From positions 496,001 through 560,000 of the forward strand of contig NZ_JADGMI010000004.1 of the NCBI RefSeq assembly GCF_015234305.1: a stretch of DNA of 64,000 bases, written 5' to 3'. Shown here piece after piece: positions 1 through 14,820 of the stretch (within the stretch, counting starts at the first letter, position 1; the number at the start of each line of letters is the position of its first letter). The position numbers were made by a program, and so were the translations under genes. The stretch comes from Superficieibacter sp. 1612_C1 (GTDB lineage: Bacteria > Pseudomonadota > Gammaproteobacteria > Enterobacterales > Enterobacteriaceae). A model generated the notes under the pieces. That model saw only the letters and a list, made by a program, of their open reading frames with translations. It did no database searches and was not told where the DNA came from.

Positions 1-1140
1 GCGGCGACCCACGCTGACCAACTGTTCTGAGGAGGCGTTCTCGTTGATAATGCGGCGATAGATCCCGAGACTAAACAGCGTTGAAGCACTGTTTAGAAAA
101 CCGCAGAACGCGCTGATAATTGCGCCAAATAACACGGCGCTAAAGAAACCGATCAGCGGCAGCGGCATCACTTTGTTGACCAGCGCCGGATAAGCCATAT
201 CGGCTTTTGGCAGATCCTGGAACAGGTGGAAAGCAATGACCCCCGGCAGGACCAGAATCAGCGGATCGAGCATTTTCAGTACGGCGGTCAGCAGCGCGCC
301 TTTTTGCCCTTCGGAGAGACTTTTCGAGGCCAGCGTGCGCTGAACAATGCCCTGGTTGGTGCACCAGTAAAAGGTGTTGACCAGGATCAGCCCGGTCAGC
401 GCTGCACCAATCGGCACCGGATCGTGACTGCCACCAATGGAGTTGAGCATCTGGCTGTGATCGCTGGTCAGCCGCGCGAAACCGCGGGAAAGACTGCCGC
501 CGCCCATCGCCAGCAGGCCGAAAAACGGCACCATCAGTCCGCCAATCACCAGACCGATGCCGTTAATGACATCGGCAATGGCGATAGCGCGCATACCACC
601 GATCACCGCATACAGAATGCCGCAGATGCCGAGCACAATCACCATCGCCCAGATAGCGCTGTTCTGTGAAATGCCGAAGGCTTCACCTACGTGAAACATG
701 CTGTTAAACGCCAGCGCCCCGGAGTAGAGGATGATCGGCAAAAAACAGATCCCGGTGGCGATCAAAAAGCAGCAGTCGATGATAATGCGGGTGGTTTTAT
801 CGTAACGCTCTTCGATAAAGTCGGGGATAGTGGCAATGCCGCGCTGCAAGTAGCGGGGAAGAAAAATGAGCGCCAGAAAAATGAGCGGAATGGCGGAGAT
901 GACTTCCCAGGCCATCACTGACATACCGCTACGGTACGCCTGTCCGGTCAGACCCACTAATTGTTCCGTGGAAAGGTTGGTCAGCATCAGGGAGGCGGCA
1001 ATGACCGGCGCTTTAAGCGAGCGTCCTGCCAGAAAGTATCCCTGCTGCGAATCGGTGTCAGCTTTACGCAGCTTCCACCAAGTAATCACCGCTACCAGTA
1101 GAGTAAACGCGATAAAGCTCACAATTTGCTGAATGTTCAT
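1..1140 (-). CDS. yidK: Sodium:solute symporter YidK, 5' part only
   Basis: The reading frame is open from ATG at 1140 to the left edge (380 codons seen), so the gene runs off the window. The protein starts MNIQQIVSFIAFTLLVAV and shows repeated hydrophobic segments with the SSS-family features SLMLTNLSTEQLVGLTGQ and a conserved WxxxN/Q-rich helix (FYWCTNQGIVQRTLASK). Members of this family (SGLT-like) couple sugar or organic-solute uptake to Na+ across the inner membrane; the substrate of YidK is unknown to me. It is divergent from the AraC-type gene yidL, as in E. coli, which suggests control by that regulator (inference). Confidence 0.85.
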   Translation of the reverse strand, partial: MNIQQIVSFIAFTLLVAVITWWKLRKADTDSQQGYFLAGRSLKAPVIAASLMLTNLSTEQLVGLTGQAYRSGMSVMAWEVISAIPLIFLALIFLPRYLQRGIATIPDFIEERYDKTTRIIIDCCFLIATGICFLPIILYSGALAFNSMFHVGEAFGISQNSAIWAMVIVLGICGILYAVIGGMRAIAIADVINGIGLVIGGLMVPFFGLLAMGGGSLSRGFARLTSDHSQMLNSIGGSHDPVPIGAALTGLILVNTFYWCTNQGIVQRTLASKSLSEGQKGALLTAVLKMLDPLILVLPGVIAFHLFQDLPKADMAYPALVNKVMPLPLIGFFSAVLFGAIISAFCGFLNSASTLFSLGIYRRIINENASSEQLVSVGRR

Positions 1141-1310
1141 CTTATTGCCCTTATTTATGATTATGTCCGGCATGATGTACAGAGGAATAAAGTTCATGCC
1201 GGATCCAGGCTGTTCGATTTCTAAAAATACAAGCTGGGTTCCCTGAAACGAACGTTTTCTGCTAAATTTCACTTCAGGTTGTGGGCATAATTCGCTGACG
1301 GGAAATTAAA

Positions 1311-2183
1311 ATGAATGGAAAAATTCAATTTTCGCATGTAAAAAACGAAACTACGTACAATATTCCGTTAGTTCTTGAAGAAAATGTGATCTCAAGCGGA
1401 ATTTCGCTCATCTCGCTATGGCACACCCTTGCCGATGAGAGCTACCGTGTCATATGGCCTCGCGACAAGAAAAAGCCATTAATCGCGAATTCATGGGTAG
1501 CTGTTTACACCCTTCAGGGCTGCGGGAAAATCATTCTTACCGACAATTCCGAAATTATCCTTAATGGCAATTGCGTTATATTCTTAAAGCCAATGGATAT
1601 AAAATCCTATCATTGCGATGGTTTAATTTGGGAACAATACTGGATGGAATTTGTCCCTACCAGCGTTATGGAGATCCCTTTATTACAGCAGGCTATTATT
1701 TATAACGGCGATGTATTTAAGAATGAACTTAATGAAGTTGCCAGACTGATTGCCAGCCGCAATCCGTTAAAAAATAATCTGGCCGTTGCCTTTCTTACCA
1801 AGATTATCTACCAGTGGATTTGCCTGATTTTTGAAAACGGCACCAAAGACCGTCAGCTTATCCAGATAGAAAAGCTGATTAGCCTGCTGCATTCTGATCT
1901 GCAAAAACAGTGGAGCGTGGCGGAGATGGCCCAGTGGATGCAGTGCAGCGAGCAGTATTTGCGCCGCCTCTTCTTGCGCTATACCGGGAAAACGCCCAAG
2001 GAGTATTATCTGGATGCGCGGCTGGATCTGGCGCTGTCGCTGCTTAAGCAGGAGGGGAATTCGGTGAGCAACGTGGCCGATATGCTGAACTTTTTTGACT
2101 CATTTCACTTCAGCAAAGCGTTTAAGCGGAAATTTGGCTATGCGCCGTCGGCGGTGCTGCGGCAGGGAAATAAAGCCGGGTAA
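1311..2183 (+). CDS. yidL: AraC-family transcriptional regulator YidL
   Basis: A 290-aa protein with an N-terminal cupin-like sensing half (residues about 15-150; LQGCGKIILTDNSEIIL fits the AraC arm domain) and a C-terminal double helix-turn-helix from about residue 185, ending SFHFSKAFKRKFGYAPSAVL, the classical AraC second HTH. It stands divergent from the symporter gene yidK over a 170-bp gap and is probably its local regulator; the effector is unknown. It ends 22 bp before the convergent end of the phospho-alpha-glucosidase gene. Base composition in its first half is more AT-rich than its neighbours. Confidence 0.85.
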   Translation: MNGKIQFSHVKNETTYNIPLVLEENVISSGISLISLWHTLADESYRVIWPRDKKKPLIANSWVAVYTLQGCGKIILTDNSEIILNGNCVIFLKPMDIKSYHCDGLIWEQYWMEFVPTSVMEIPLLQQAIIYNGDVFKNELNEVARLIASRNPLKNNLAVAFLTKIIYQWICLIFENGTKDRQLIQIEKLISLLHSDLQKQWSVAEMAQWMQCSEQYLRRLFLRYTGKTPKEYYLDARLDLALSLLKQEGNSVSNVADMLNFFDSFHFSKAFKRKFGYAPSAVLRQGNKAG

Positions 2184-2205
2184 CGCAGCGCTACCCGGCA
2201 AAAGA

Positions 2206-5144
<2,939 letters not shown>

Positions 5145-5256
5145 TTTTTAATCCTTATATATTGTGCATACACCCTATATAATGCCGGAAGCAATAAAAA
5201 CTCATCAGCACAATAAAACGAGAACGTTAAAGCACCGTCGTCAGAAAATTTTTATT

Positions 5257-5272
5257 TGTGATAAGGCTCAAA
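5257..5272. promoter_or_regulatory. CRP-like site in the distal aglA / GntR control region
   Basis: TGTGA-N6-TCAAA matches the CRP half-sites (TGTGA-N6-TCACA) at 9 of 10 positions. It lies about 113 bp upstream of the EIICB start in the 274-bp AT-rich gap to the divergent regulator gene. The surroundings hold a direct repeat of AAATTTTTATTT on either side and, further right, a CAACCTG ... CAGGTTG inverted repeat (about 5287-5322) that could be a GntR-type operator. Catabolite control of a sugar PTS is expected; binding is inferred. Confidence 0.5.
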
Positions 5273-5418
5273 TTTTTATTTTGCCCAACCTGTACATTTT
5301 TTTACTTTATTCTGGGCAGGTTGAGAAAGCCAAAAAATCATGTAAAAATTAAAACACTAAAAATCAATGCATTACAGCGTGTAATCAACCGTTCACTTAA
5401 AGGGAAAGAGGTCTACAG

Positions 5419-6111
5419 ATGATCTACAAAGCCATCGCTAATACCTTACGTATTCGAATTGGCACAGCAGAATACGCCGTCGGAAGTGCGCTTCCAGGGG
5501 AGCACCGACTGGCAGAAGAGTTTGGCGTATCAAGGATGACCATTCGCAAGGCGATCGATCTTTTGGTTAGCTGGGGGTTAGTTTTCAGAAAAAACGGCAG
5601 CGGCACCTTTATCATGCATAAGAATGTTTATCCGGGAACCAAAAATTTGCCAGGATTCTTTAAGGCATTGAAAAATTTTCATGGAAAAATAACCAGTCAG
5701 GTACTTATTTTTCAAATCCAGTCGGCCTCTGACGCCGTCTCGGCCCAATTACAACTGAGTGATGATGAAAAAGTGTATTATTCAAGAAGGATTCGCTCGG
5801 TAAATAACACTCCGCTAATGATTGAAGATAGTTATATGCCAGTGCGACTCTTTCGCAGCCTGGCGATATCCCACCTGGAAGGCTCAAAGTTTAAATATAT
5901 TGAAAAAGAGGCGAAGATTCAGATTGGCGGGAACTATGAGTGCCTGACGCCGATCCTGGCAGAAAATCCGATTGCCGGCCTGCTGGAGGTGAAAGAAAAG
6001 ACGCCAATCTTATGCATCAGTTCCCTCACTTACAGTCGGCAAAATGAATTTATTAACTACTCGATAATGTATCGCAATACCAGCGAATATCGGGAAGATC
6101 ACTACTTTTGA
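5419..6111 (+). CDS. GntR/HutC-family regulator of the distal glv module
   Basis: A 230-aa regulator with an N-terminal GntR winged helix (residues about 5-70; SALPGEHRLAEEFGVSRMTI is the typical recognition region) and a C-terminal UTRA ligand-binding domain (residues about 90-225). It resembles YidP, which sits beside glv genes in E. coli. It is divergent from the EIICB gene and most likely represses it until a phosphorylated sugar binds (inference). It is a paralogue of 9366-10073 but clearly more diverged than the enzyme and permease copies are from each other, so the two modules may answer to different signals. Confidence 0.85.
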   Translation: MIYKAIANTLRIRIGTAEYAVGSALPGEHRLAEEFGVSRMTIRKAIDLLVSWGLVFRKNGSGTFIMHKNVYPGTKNLPGFFKALKNFHGKITSQVLIFQIQSASDAVSAQLQLSDDEKVYYSRRIRSVNNTPLMIEDSYMPVRLFRSLAISHLEGSKFKYIEKEAKIQIGGNYECLTPILAENPIAGLLEVKEKTPILCISSLTYSRQNEFINYSIMYRNTSEYREDHYF

Positions 6112-6116
6112 GACGG

Positions 6117-6144
6117 CTGGCAACCCACCCTCGCGGGTTGCCAG
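6117..6144. terminator. Hairpin between convergent regulator and GH4 genes
   Basis: A perfect 10-bp stem (CTGGCAACCC / GGGTTGCCAG) with an 8-nt loop fills the short gap between the two converging genes. No clear U-tract follows on either strand, so it is a likely but not certain terminator. Confidence 0.5.
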
Positions 6145-6152
6145 TGGGTCCC

Positions 6153-9091
<2,939 letters not shown>

Positions 9092-9189
9092 TTTTTACAT
9101 CCTCGTTAAAGAACATGTAGGGTATTTATTTTTTTCATTGCATCCTGCTGAGGTAACAATAAAAAGCGGCACGGTAAAACACATGAGAA

Positions 9190-9231
9190 GTTGAAATTAT
9201 TTGTGATCAAACTCATGGTTTTAATTTCAAC
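9190..9231. promoter_or_regulatory. CRP-like site framed by a 10-bp inverted repeat
   Basis: In the 274-bp gap between the proximal EIICB gene and its GntR regulator, TGTGA-N6-TCATG (9202-9217) resembles a CRP site. It is framed by a perfect 10-bp inverted repeat, GTTGAAATTA at 9190-9199 and TAATTTCAAC at 9222-9231. A TTGTC / GACAA pair follows at about 9236-9255. The repeat could bind the GntR regulator so as to compete with CRP (inference). Confidence 0.45.
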
Positions 9232-9365
9232 TAAGTTGTCTTATTTTTATGACAATGTTAGACATGTTCATGAATGCTCTAAAAAATCATAATTACTAAC
9301 CTTTGCTTCACCTTGAAAAATCACGCCTTTTTGGGGTTCCGCAAAGGACATAAAGAGGTCCAGGG

Positions 9366-10073
9366 ATGATCTACAAATCTATTGCTGATAAATTAAGGCT
9401 GCGGCTGAACTCGGAAAACTATAATGTCGGCAGCCCCTTACCCGGCGAGAAAAAGCTGGCGGAAGAGTATGGCGTTTCACGCATGACGATTCGTAAAGCC
9501 ATTGATTTATTGATTCACTGGGGGCTGGTTGCGCGTAAACACGGCAGCGGCACCTATGTTATTCAGAAAGACGTTTATCAGGAAACGACTAACCTGACGG
9601 GATTGTGTGAGGTGATGGAGAGCCAGGGCCGAATCGTCTTCAGCAAAGTGCTGGAGTTTGTGGTAATGCCCGCTCCGCCTGCGATTGCCAGGCAGCTGCG
9701 TATCCAGACCGATGAGCGGATCTACTACTCGCGGCGTTTACGCTATGTCGATGATAAACCGATCATGCTGGAAGACAGTTATATGCCGGTGAAGCTGTTT
9801 CGCAACTTGTCGATCGCGCATCTGGAGGGGTCAAAGTTTCGTTATATTGAAAATGAGTGCGGAATAACAATAACCGGGAATTATGAGAGCCTGTCGCCCA
9901 TTCTGGCGGACAGAAAAATGGCGCAGTTAATGCTGGTTGAAGAGAGTACGCCGCTATTACGTATAACGTCACTGTCCTATAGCGATAGCGGCGAATTTTT
10001 AAACTATTCCATTATGTTCCGTAACGCCAGCGAATATCAGGTGGATTACCATCTGCTTCGCGTGCATGCCTGA
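9366..10073 (+). CDS. yidP: GntR/HutC-family regulator YidP-like
   Basis: A 235-aa protein: GntR winged helix in the first 70 residues (SPLPGEKKLAEEYGVSRMTI) followed by a UTRA effector domain. Position next to yidE and divergent from glvC-type PTS genes matches yidP of E. coli. It ends 3 bp before the convergent end of yidE, with no room for a separate terminator. The likely role is sugar-phosphate-responsive control of the adjacent PTS module (inference from family and position). Confidence 0.87.
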   Translation: MIYKSIADKLRLRLNSENYNVGSPLPGEKKLAEEYGVSRMTIRKAIDLLIHWGLVARKHGSGTYVIQKDVYQETTNLTGLCEVMESQGRIVFSKVLEFVVMPAPPAIARQLRIQTDERIYYSRRLRYVDDKPIMLEDSYMPVKLFRNLSIAHLEGSKFRYIENECGITITGNYESLSPILADRKMAQLMLVEESTPLLRITSLSYSDSGEFLNYSIMFRNASEYQVDYHLLRVHA

Positions 10074-10076
10074 CCG

Positions 10077-11738
10077 TTAACCCATTCCCCAGAATAATAC
10101 CGCCAGCAATTGCGGCGTGATTATTCGCAGAAACATCACCAGCGGATAAACCGTGGCGTAGGATAACGCCGCCGCGCCGCTTGTGGCGTGGAGGTTGTTA
10201 GCAAAGGCCAGCGCCGGCGGATCGGTCATCGAGCCAGCCAGCATGCCGCAAATGGTCAGATAGTTCATCTTAGCGAATATACGCGCCAGCAAACCTGCGG
10301 TGATCAACGGAATGGCGGTAATAAAGATGCCATAGCCGACCCAGCTCAGGCCATCGCCCTGAACCAGCGTATGCACAAAATCGCCGCCGGATTTCAGCCC
10401 CACCACTGAGAGGAACAGCACGATCCCCAGCTCGCGCAGCGCCAGGTTGGCGCTCGGCGGCATGAACCAGTACAGCTTGCCGATGGTGCCGATGCGCCCC
10501 AGGATCAGCGCCATAATCAGCGGTCCCCCGGCGAGTCCCAGTTTTAAGGCCACCGGAAAGCCCGGAATAAAGAGCGGCACGGAGCCCAGCAGCACGCCCA
10601 GCCCGATGCCAATAAACACCGGCAGCATCTGCACCTGCTGGAGTTTTTGCTGCGCGTTGCCAAGCTCGGCGGCGACGGCGTCAATTGAAGCCTGGCGGCC
10701 AACCAGATTAAGAATGTCACCAAACTGCAACGCAGCGCTGCTGCTGGCAACCAGTTCCACTCCGGCGCGGTTCAGCCGTGAGATCACCACGTCATAACGC
10801 TGTTTAAAATCCAGATCGCGCAGTTTTTTGCCCAGCACTTTTTCGTTGGTCACCACCACGCGCTCCACGCAAAGGTCGGTGCCGTGGGTCGAGAGCGCGG
10901 TTTCAACCTCTCTGCCAATCACCAGTTGCGCCGCGCGTAAATCCGCCTGCTGCCCGACCAGATACAGCAGATCGCCGGACTGGATCAGCGTGCCGGGGGA
11001 AGGCACCATAAGCGTCTCGCCGCGTTTCAACCGCGAGCAGATGATTTTATCGCTGTTGAGTAGCGGAACGTCCTGGATCGCCAGGTTATGCAGGTTAGGG
11101 TTTTCGACGCACAGGTTAATGTTTTGCAGTTGCTGGTGTCCGCTACCCGCGCTGACGTCGAACTGCTCGGCTTCTTTATCCACCTTGATACGAAAGAACA
11201 GGCGAATCAGCCACATGGAAAGCAGAATGCCGCAAATACCAAATGGGTAGGCCATCGCATAGCTCATCCCCATCTGGTCAATCACATCGCCCGTTACCCC
11301 AAGATCGCGCAGCACCTGCTGCCCGGCCCCGAGCGCCGGGGTATTGGTGACCGCGCCGGAGAAGATGCCGAGCACCACCGGCAGTGGAATAGCAAACAGC
11401 TTGTGCAGGATGGCAGTGACCAGACCGCCCAGGATAACGATCAGAATGGCAAACAGGTTCAGCCGCAGACCCGATACCCGCAGCGAGGTGAAAAAGCCCG
11501 GCCCGACCTGAATACCGATGGTGTACACAAAGAGGATCAGGCCAAATTCCTGAATGAAATGCAGCATCGGGCTGCTCAGCGTGACGCCTGCCTGCTCGAC
11601 AAAATGACCGACGATAATCCCGCCAAACAGCACGCCGCCGATCCCCAGTCCCACGCCACGGATTTTGATATTGCCGATCCACAGACCTACAATCGCCACC
11701 AGCGCCAGAAAGCTGATGGTCAATGCTATATCACTCAT
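10077..11738 (-). CDS. yidE: YidE/YbjL-type putative transporter with two RCK_C domains
   Basis: A 553-aa inner-membrane protein of the aspartate:alanine exchanger (AspT) superfamily. Two hydrophobic blocks (residues about 1-190 and 375-553) flank two soluble TrkA-C/RCK_C-like domains (about residues 200-370; repeated [13 protein letters not shown] and [13 protein letters not shown]). Transport substrate unknown to me. In E. coli it lies directly between yidP and ibpB; here the AAA-PIN cassette separates it from ibpB. Confidence 0.9.
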   Translation of the reverse strand: MSDIALTISFLALVAIVGLWIGNIKIRGVGLGIGGVLFGGIIVGHFVEQAGVTLSSPMLHFIQEFGLILFVYTIGIQVGPGFFTSLRVSGLRLNLFAILIVILGGLVTAILHKLFAIPLPVVLGIFSGAVTNTPALGAGQQVLRDLGVTGDVIDQMGMSYAMAYPFGICGILLSMWLIRLFFRIKVDKEAEQFDVSAGSGHQQLQNINLCVENPNLHNLAIQDVPLLNSDKIICSRLKRGETLMVPSPGTLIQSGDLLYLVGQQADLRAAQLVIGREVETALSTHGTDLCVERVVVTNEKVLGKKLRDLDFKQRYDVVISRLNRAGVELVASSSAALQFGDILNLVGRQASIDAVAAELGNAQQKLQQVQMLPVFIGIGLGVLLGSVPLFIPGFPVALKLGLAGGPLIMALILGRIGTIGKLYWFMPPSANLALRELGIVLFLSVVGLKSGGDFVHTLVQGDGLSWVGYGIFITAIPLITAGLLARIFAKMNYLTICGMLAGSMTDPPALAFANNLHATSGAAALSYATVYPLVMFLRIITPQLLAVLFWGMG

Positions 11739-11816
11739 GTTTTTTCCCTGTGAATAACATTACGGGTAAGAGGGATTCTCTCAGAGATAGCGGGGGATGT
11801 ATGGGTGGTAGCGCAC

Positions 11817-11842
11817 AAAAAAGCCCCGTCGATGCGAGGCTT
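11817..11842 (-). terminator. Rho-independent terminator after the PIN gene
   Basis: Read on the minus strand, an 8-bp stem (AAGCCTCG / CGGGGCTT, one G-U pair) with a 6-nt loop is followed by six U residues. It closes the AAA-PIN operon 6 bp after its last stop codon. Confidence 0.8.
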
Positions 11843-11847
11843 ATAAA

Positions 11848-12309
11848 TCAGGAAGCGATGGCTTGTTGGTAAGCCGTATGCAAGCCAGCGATTTTCGCGA
11901 TATCCGTATCGTTCGAACACAGTTCAAGGCTGTTGCAGTGTGCGCTACAAAAGTGAAAAACATCAAAACGCCGTTTATCGACGTTGCGCTTTTCGTTGAG
12001 TTTTATCGCTATATCTTTGTCCAACCGGAAAAGATTTGCTGATAATTCAGAGATGTCGCGGGTGATTTCCAGTTCCGGGAATTCGTTAAGCGTCGTCTGC
12101 ATGGCCTGGAAAGCGGCCTGATTTTGCCAGTTAATCCCCCTTAAAACTTCATAACGAACCAGCGGGGTAATAAAGATCACCGCATCGGGGTCGCTTAGCA
12201 AAGCTGAAAGTTTTTCGCTGGCAACGACTTTCATTTCCTCAGAGGTTGTACCGTTGGTGTCAAAGGCCGCAATCAAAAGGTTGGCATCCAGCAAAACTTT
12301 CCTTGTCAT
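11848..12309 (-). CDS. PIN-domain nuclease-like protein, second gene of the AAA-PIN pair
   Basis: A 153-aa protein with the layout of a PIN domain: Asp8 in VLLDANLLIAAFD, Glu54 in VRYEVLRG, Asp116 in RRFDVFHFCSAH and Asp134 in CSNDTDIAKI. These four acidic residues form the metal site of PIN RNases. Its ATG overlaps the stop of the ATPase gene (ATGA), so the two are co-translated. It is not an obvious VapC with a small VapB partner: the partner here is a large ATPase. This argues for an ATPase-gated nuclease, as in several anti-phage systems (inference). Confidence 0.8.
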   Translation of the reverse strand: MTRKVLLDANLLIAAFDTNGTTSEEMKVVASEKLSALLSDPDAVIFITPLVRYEVLRGINWQNQAAFQAMQTTLNEFPELEITRDISELSANLFRLDKDIAIKLNEKRNVDKRRFDVFHFCSAHCNSLELCSNDTDIAKIAGLHTAYQQAIAS

Positions 12310-13436
12310 TTCTTGCTCTCCTGCTGTTTTAGTAACGCCAGCAAATGCTGTTTCGCCTTTTCCTGATCATTTACGCTGCTGTTCTCAAGCTTCATCTGAT
12401 TGAGATCGACCTGAAAAACGTCTTTTAAAATATCAGCCAGCGCTGCTTTGTTTGGAGACTGAACAACGCGAGTTTTTACTATCCCGTCATTATCGCGATA
12501 GAGCGTGTACGCTTCCCCCTCTTTAAGTTGAGAGAGAACCACCGACGAGTGAGTGGTGATATAGAAAGTGGTATTAGGAAAGAGCTTCTTGAGCAGCGGA
12601 ATGATAGTCGCCTGCCAGGTCAAATGGAGATGGCTTTCGATTTCATCAATTAACACAATTCCTTTTACGCTTTGAAGCTGAACTTCATTCGTAAAATAAC
12701 CATATCCGGAGACAATAGCCTGTATCAGTTTCAGGATAGAGGTGAAACCGGAGCTAAGCTGGCTTAACTCGCGCTTTTGGCCTTCGATTTTCAGGCTTAC
12801 GCGGTCATCGCCGCTGATTTCCAGGAATTCAGGATCGATGCGGTTGTCAATCTCATGCAACAGGCGAATAACCGTTTTGATCTCAATTTCACGGTTATCT
12901 TCTTTTTTCTGATAGGGATTTGAGGAACGGGCCAGAGTGACAAACCATTCTTCGATGCTAGTCTCCATATTCATGGAACCGAAGTCGGAACGCATTTTTT
13001 CAGCAACTGCGGATATATAACTCTTTCGACGCTGCGATAGTGCGCCTAGTGATAAGGCTGGCTTATGGCTATTACTTTTGATATCGCCCCTTTTTTGCGC
13101 TCCTAAAAATATAACCGGCTGTGAATGACCATTATCAGCGATATATTTATTAGGCGAGTGATTAATATAGTCATTTTTATTATTAATCCATACTGCATCG
13201 GTAAATTGTGTTGTTTTCTGAAACTTTTTAAATCTTAAATCATCACTTTTAAATAAAATAGTATCTTTGGTTAGCTCACAACTAAAAAACAAAACCTGAA
13301 ATAGCGCTTCTAACGTTTTGGTTTTCCCAACGCCATTTGCGCCAATAAACGTATAGATATGCTGGTCCGGTACAAGATCCAGCTGGACTCGCCCTACCCC
13401 CGTAAGCCCTTCAAATTCCAGTTTTTCATCAAGCAT
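12306..13436 (-). CDS. AAA (ABC/SMC-like, OLD-type) ATPase, first gene of the AAA-PIN pair
   Basis: A 376-aa ATPase counted from ATG at 13436, chosen because a G-rich ribosome-binding stretch precedes it; an upstream ATG at 13481 adds 15 residues without one. Motifs: Walker A GANGVGKT (residues 32-39), ABC-type signature around LSQLSSGF (224-231), Walker B VLIDEIESHLH (261-271) and the H-loop TTHSS (294-298). This is the compact OLD/RecF-like ATPase fold found in Septu, retron and PARIS-type defence operons. No TOPRIM domain follows; the nuclease is the separate PIN protein. The pair interrupts the yidE-ibpB neighbourhood of other enterics. Confidence 0.85.
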   Translation of the reverse strand: MLDEKLEFEGLTGVGRVQLDLVPDQHIYTFIGANGVGKTKTLEALFQVLFFSCELTKDTILFKSDDLRFKKFQKTTQFTDAVWINNKNDYINHSPNKYIADNGHSQPVIFLGAQKRGDIKSNSHKPALSLGALSQRRKSYISAVAEKMRSDFGSMNMETSIEEWFVTLARSSNPYQKKEDNREIEIKTVIRLLHEIDNRIDPEFLEISGDDRVSLKIEGQKRELSQLSSGFTSILKLIQAIVSGYGYFTNEVQLQSVKGIVLIDEIESHLHLTWQATIIPLLKKLFPNTTFYITTHSSVVLSQLKEGEAYTLYRDNDGIVKTRVVQSPNKAALADILKDVFQVDLNQMKLENSSVNDQEKAKQHLLALLKQQESKK

Positions 13437-13501
13437 AGCCGCCCCCAACTCCCCCGTGTTGTGTCCAGTGTATCCCGTCATAGCGTTGCGGGCAAAGAGA
13501 C

Positions 13502-13534
13502 AAAAAAGGCTCCGCGATGGGAGCCTTTTCTTTT
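13502..13534 (-). terminator. Rho-independent terminator of ibpB
   Basis: On the minus strand a perfect 8-bp stem (AAGGCTCC / GGAGCCTT) with a short loop is followed by a run of U. It lies 22 bp after the ibpB stop; a run of T on the plus side makes it potentially bidirectional. Confidence 0.85.
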
Positions 13535-13555
13535 AGACGTGTACGGTATAAACGA

Positions 13556-13984
13556 TTAACTATCCAGCGCCGGACGTTCGCTGATGGCGATGCGCTGCGG
13601 CGCGATGGCTTCCGGGACGTTGCGCACAATATCAATATGCAGCAGCCCGTTGATGAAGGTGGCACCCGCCACTTCCATATATTCCGCCAGCGTAAATGTC
13701 AGGCTGAAGGGTTGCATAACCAGCCCCTGATGCAGCCATTTTGGTTCGGATTCTGGTTTGACCGGAGCGCCTTTGACGGTCAGACGCGTGCCTTCAAGCT
13801 GAATATCCAGATCTTCCTGACGGAAACCGGCCAGCGCAAGGGTGATGCGATAGTGGTTATCGTCGCCTTTTTCGATGTTGTACGGCGGGAAGGCCTGGCC
13901 TTCAGTGGTGTTTTGCAGCGCGTTTGCCAGTTTATCGAAGCCGATCCACTGACGCAGTAAGGGGGATACATCGTAATTACGCAT
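13556..13984 (-). CDS. ibpB: Small heat-shock protein IbpB
   Basis: A 142-aa Hsp20-family holdase of the cytoplasm that coats aggregating proteins together with IbpA and hands them to DnaK/ClpB. The alpha-crystallin domain covers about residues 30-125 ([19 protein letters not shown] ... [12 protein letters not shown]). The ATG at 13984 is preferred over the ATG at 13990: GGAG is 8 nt from the former but only 1-2 nt from the latter, and the resulting length equals E. coli IbpB. It lies 110 bp downstream of ibpA in the same operon, with its own thermometer-like leader. Confidence 0.95.
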   Translation of the reverse strand: MRNYDVSPLLRQWIGFDKLANALQNTTEGQAFPPYNIEKGDDNHYRITLALAGFRQEDLDIQLEGTRLTVKGAPVKPESEPKWLHQGLVMQPFSLTFTLAEYMEVAGATFINGLLHIDIVRNVPEAIAPQRIAISERPALDS

Positions 13985-14060
13985 TGTCATTCTCCTTCAA
14001 AGAAGCGAGTTGATACCTGCGAATCCGTGGATTCGCCTATGCTCCCTGACGGCGAGCATG
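13985..14060 (-). promoter_or_regulatory. ROSE-like RNA thermometer in the ibpB leader
   Basis: In the RNA, a UCGCU pentamer lies shortly before the GGAG ribosome-binding site of ibpB, as in the ROSE anti-Shine-Dalgarno motif U(U/C)GCU. Upstream is a strong CGAATCC / GGATTCG hairpin. ROSE-type control of ibpB-like genes is established; the structure here is judged by eye. Confidence 0.55.
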
Positions 14061-14094
14061 GTTTAGAGGGGCCGCCAGCGGCGACCCGGTGAAA

Positions 14095-14508
14095 TTAGTT
14101 GATCTCGATACGGCGCGGTTTTTTCGCTTCCGGAACCACGCGTTCCAGCTCGACATACAGCAGGCCGTTAACCAGATTCGCGCCATTCACATGAATGTTT
14201 TCCGCGAGCTGGAATTTACGCTCGAAGTTACGCTCGGCGATGCCCTGGTAAAGATAGGTGCGCTCTTTCTGCTCGGTGGCGTGGGAGCCTTTGACGATCA
14301 GCAGGTTGTCCTGTGCGGTGATCTCCAGTTCGCTCTCCGCAAAACCGGCGACAGCAATGGCGATACGATAGTGGTCTTCATCCACCAGCTCGACGTTGTA
14401 CGGAGGGTAGCCGCCATTACTCTGGCTCTGGTTGTTTTCCAGCAGGTTAAACAGGCGGTCAAAGCCGATAGCTGAACGGTACAGTGGAGAGAGATCGAAA
14501 TTACGCAT
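14095..14508 (-). CDS. ibpA: Small heat-shock protein IbpA
   Basis: A 137-aa Hsp20 protein ([20 protein letters not shown]...), the partner of IbpB. The alpha-crystallin domain spans about residues 30-125 ([36 protein letters not shown]) and the C-terminal I-E-I motif for oligomer contacts (RRIEIN) is present. The ATG at 14508 gives the usual family length; an in-frame upstream extension to 14583 would run through the leader and is unlikely. First gene of ibpAB, with a sigma-32 promoter and thermometer upstream. Confidence 0.96.
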   Translation of the reverse strand: MRNFDLSPLYRSAIGFDRLFNLLENNQSQSNGGYPPYNVELVDEDHYRIAIAVAGFAESELEITAQDNLLIVKGSHATEQKERTYLYQGIAERNFERKFQLAENIHVNGANLVNGLLYVELERVVPEAKKPRRIEIN

Positions 14509-14646
14509 AATAAAAGCTCCTGAAATCAGCGAGAATTTTGGTACTGACCTTCCGTCATGGACAGGTCGCGGTTCCCGGAACACCCCGCAGGCGAGTCCCT
14601 CATTGGGTTACACCAGATAAATGGGTGCAAAGAAACTTCTTTCAAG
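14509..14646 (-). promoter_or_regulatory. Sigma-32 promoter and ROSE-like leader of ibpAB
   Basis: On the minus strand CTTGAAA (14640-14646) and CCCATTTA (14618-14625) are separated by 14 nt, a very good heat-shock (sigma-32) promoter. The leader that follows contains UCGCU shortly before the AGGAG ribosome-binding site, the signature of ROSE RNA thermometers known for ibpA. Confidence 0.8.
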
Positions 14647-14820
14647 AGTGGCTGTCTGATTTTTTGCACTTTCTGGTGTAGCGCATACACTGGAACCGAA
14701 GCACAAAAGGGTAAAGTGCGATTACCGCCACAGAGCAACGATTCCGGACTTTTCATTTTGAACCATGGACGTTATAACCCGGATAAGCCGTTTTTGCAGC
14801 GCCATAAAGATGATTAAAAT

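Noticed and set aside
226-1132. Plus-strand open frames in the first 1.1 kb
   Set aside because: They are antisense shadows of the symporter gene; the minus-strand frame has clear membrane-protein sequence and family motifs.
5164-5352. A 62-codon open frame in the divergent control region of the distal PTS module
   Set aside because: It overlaps the CRP-like site and repeats, is low in complexity, and has no ribosome-binding site.
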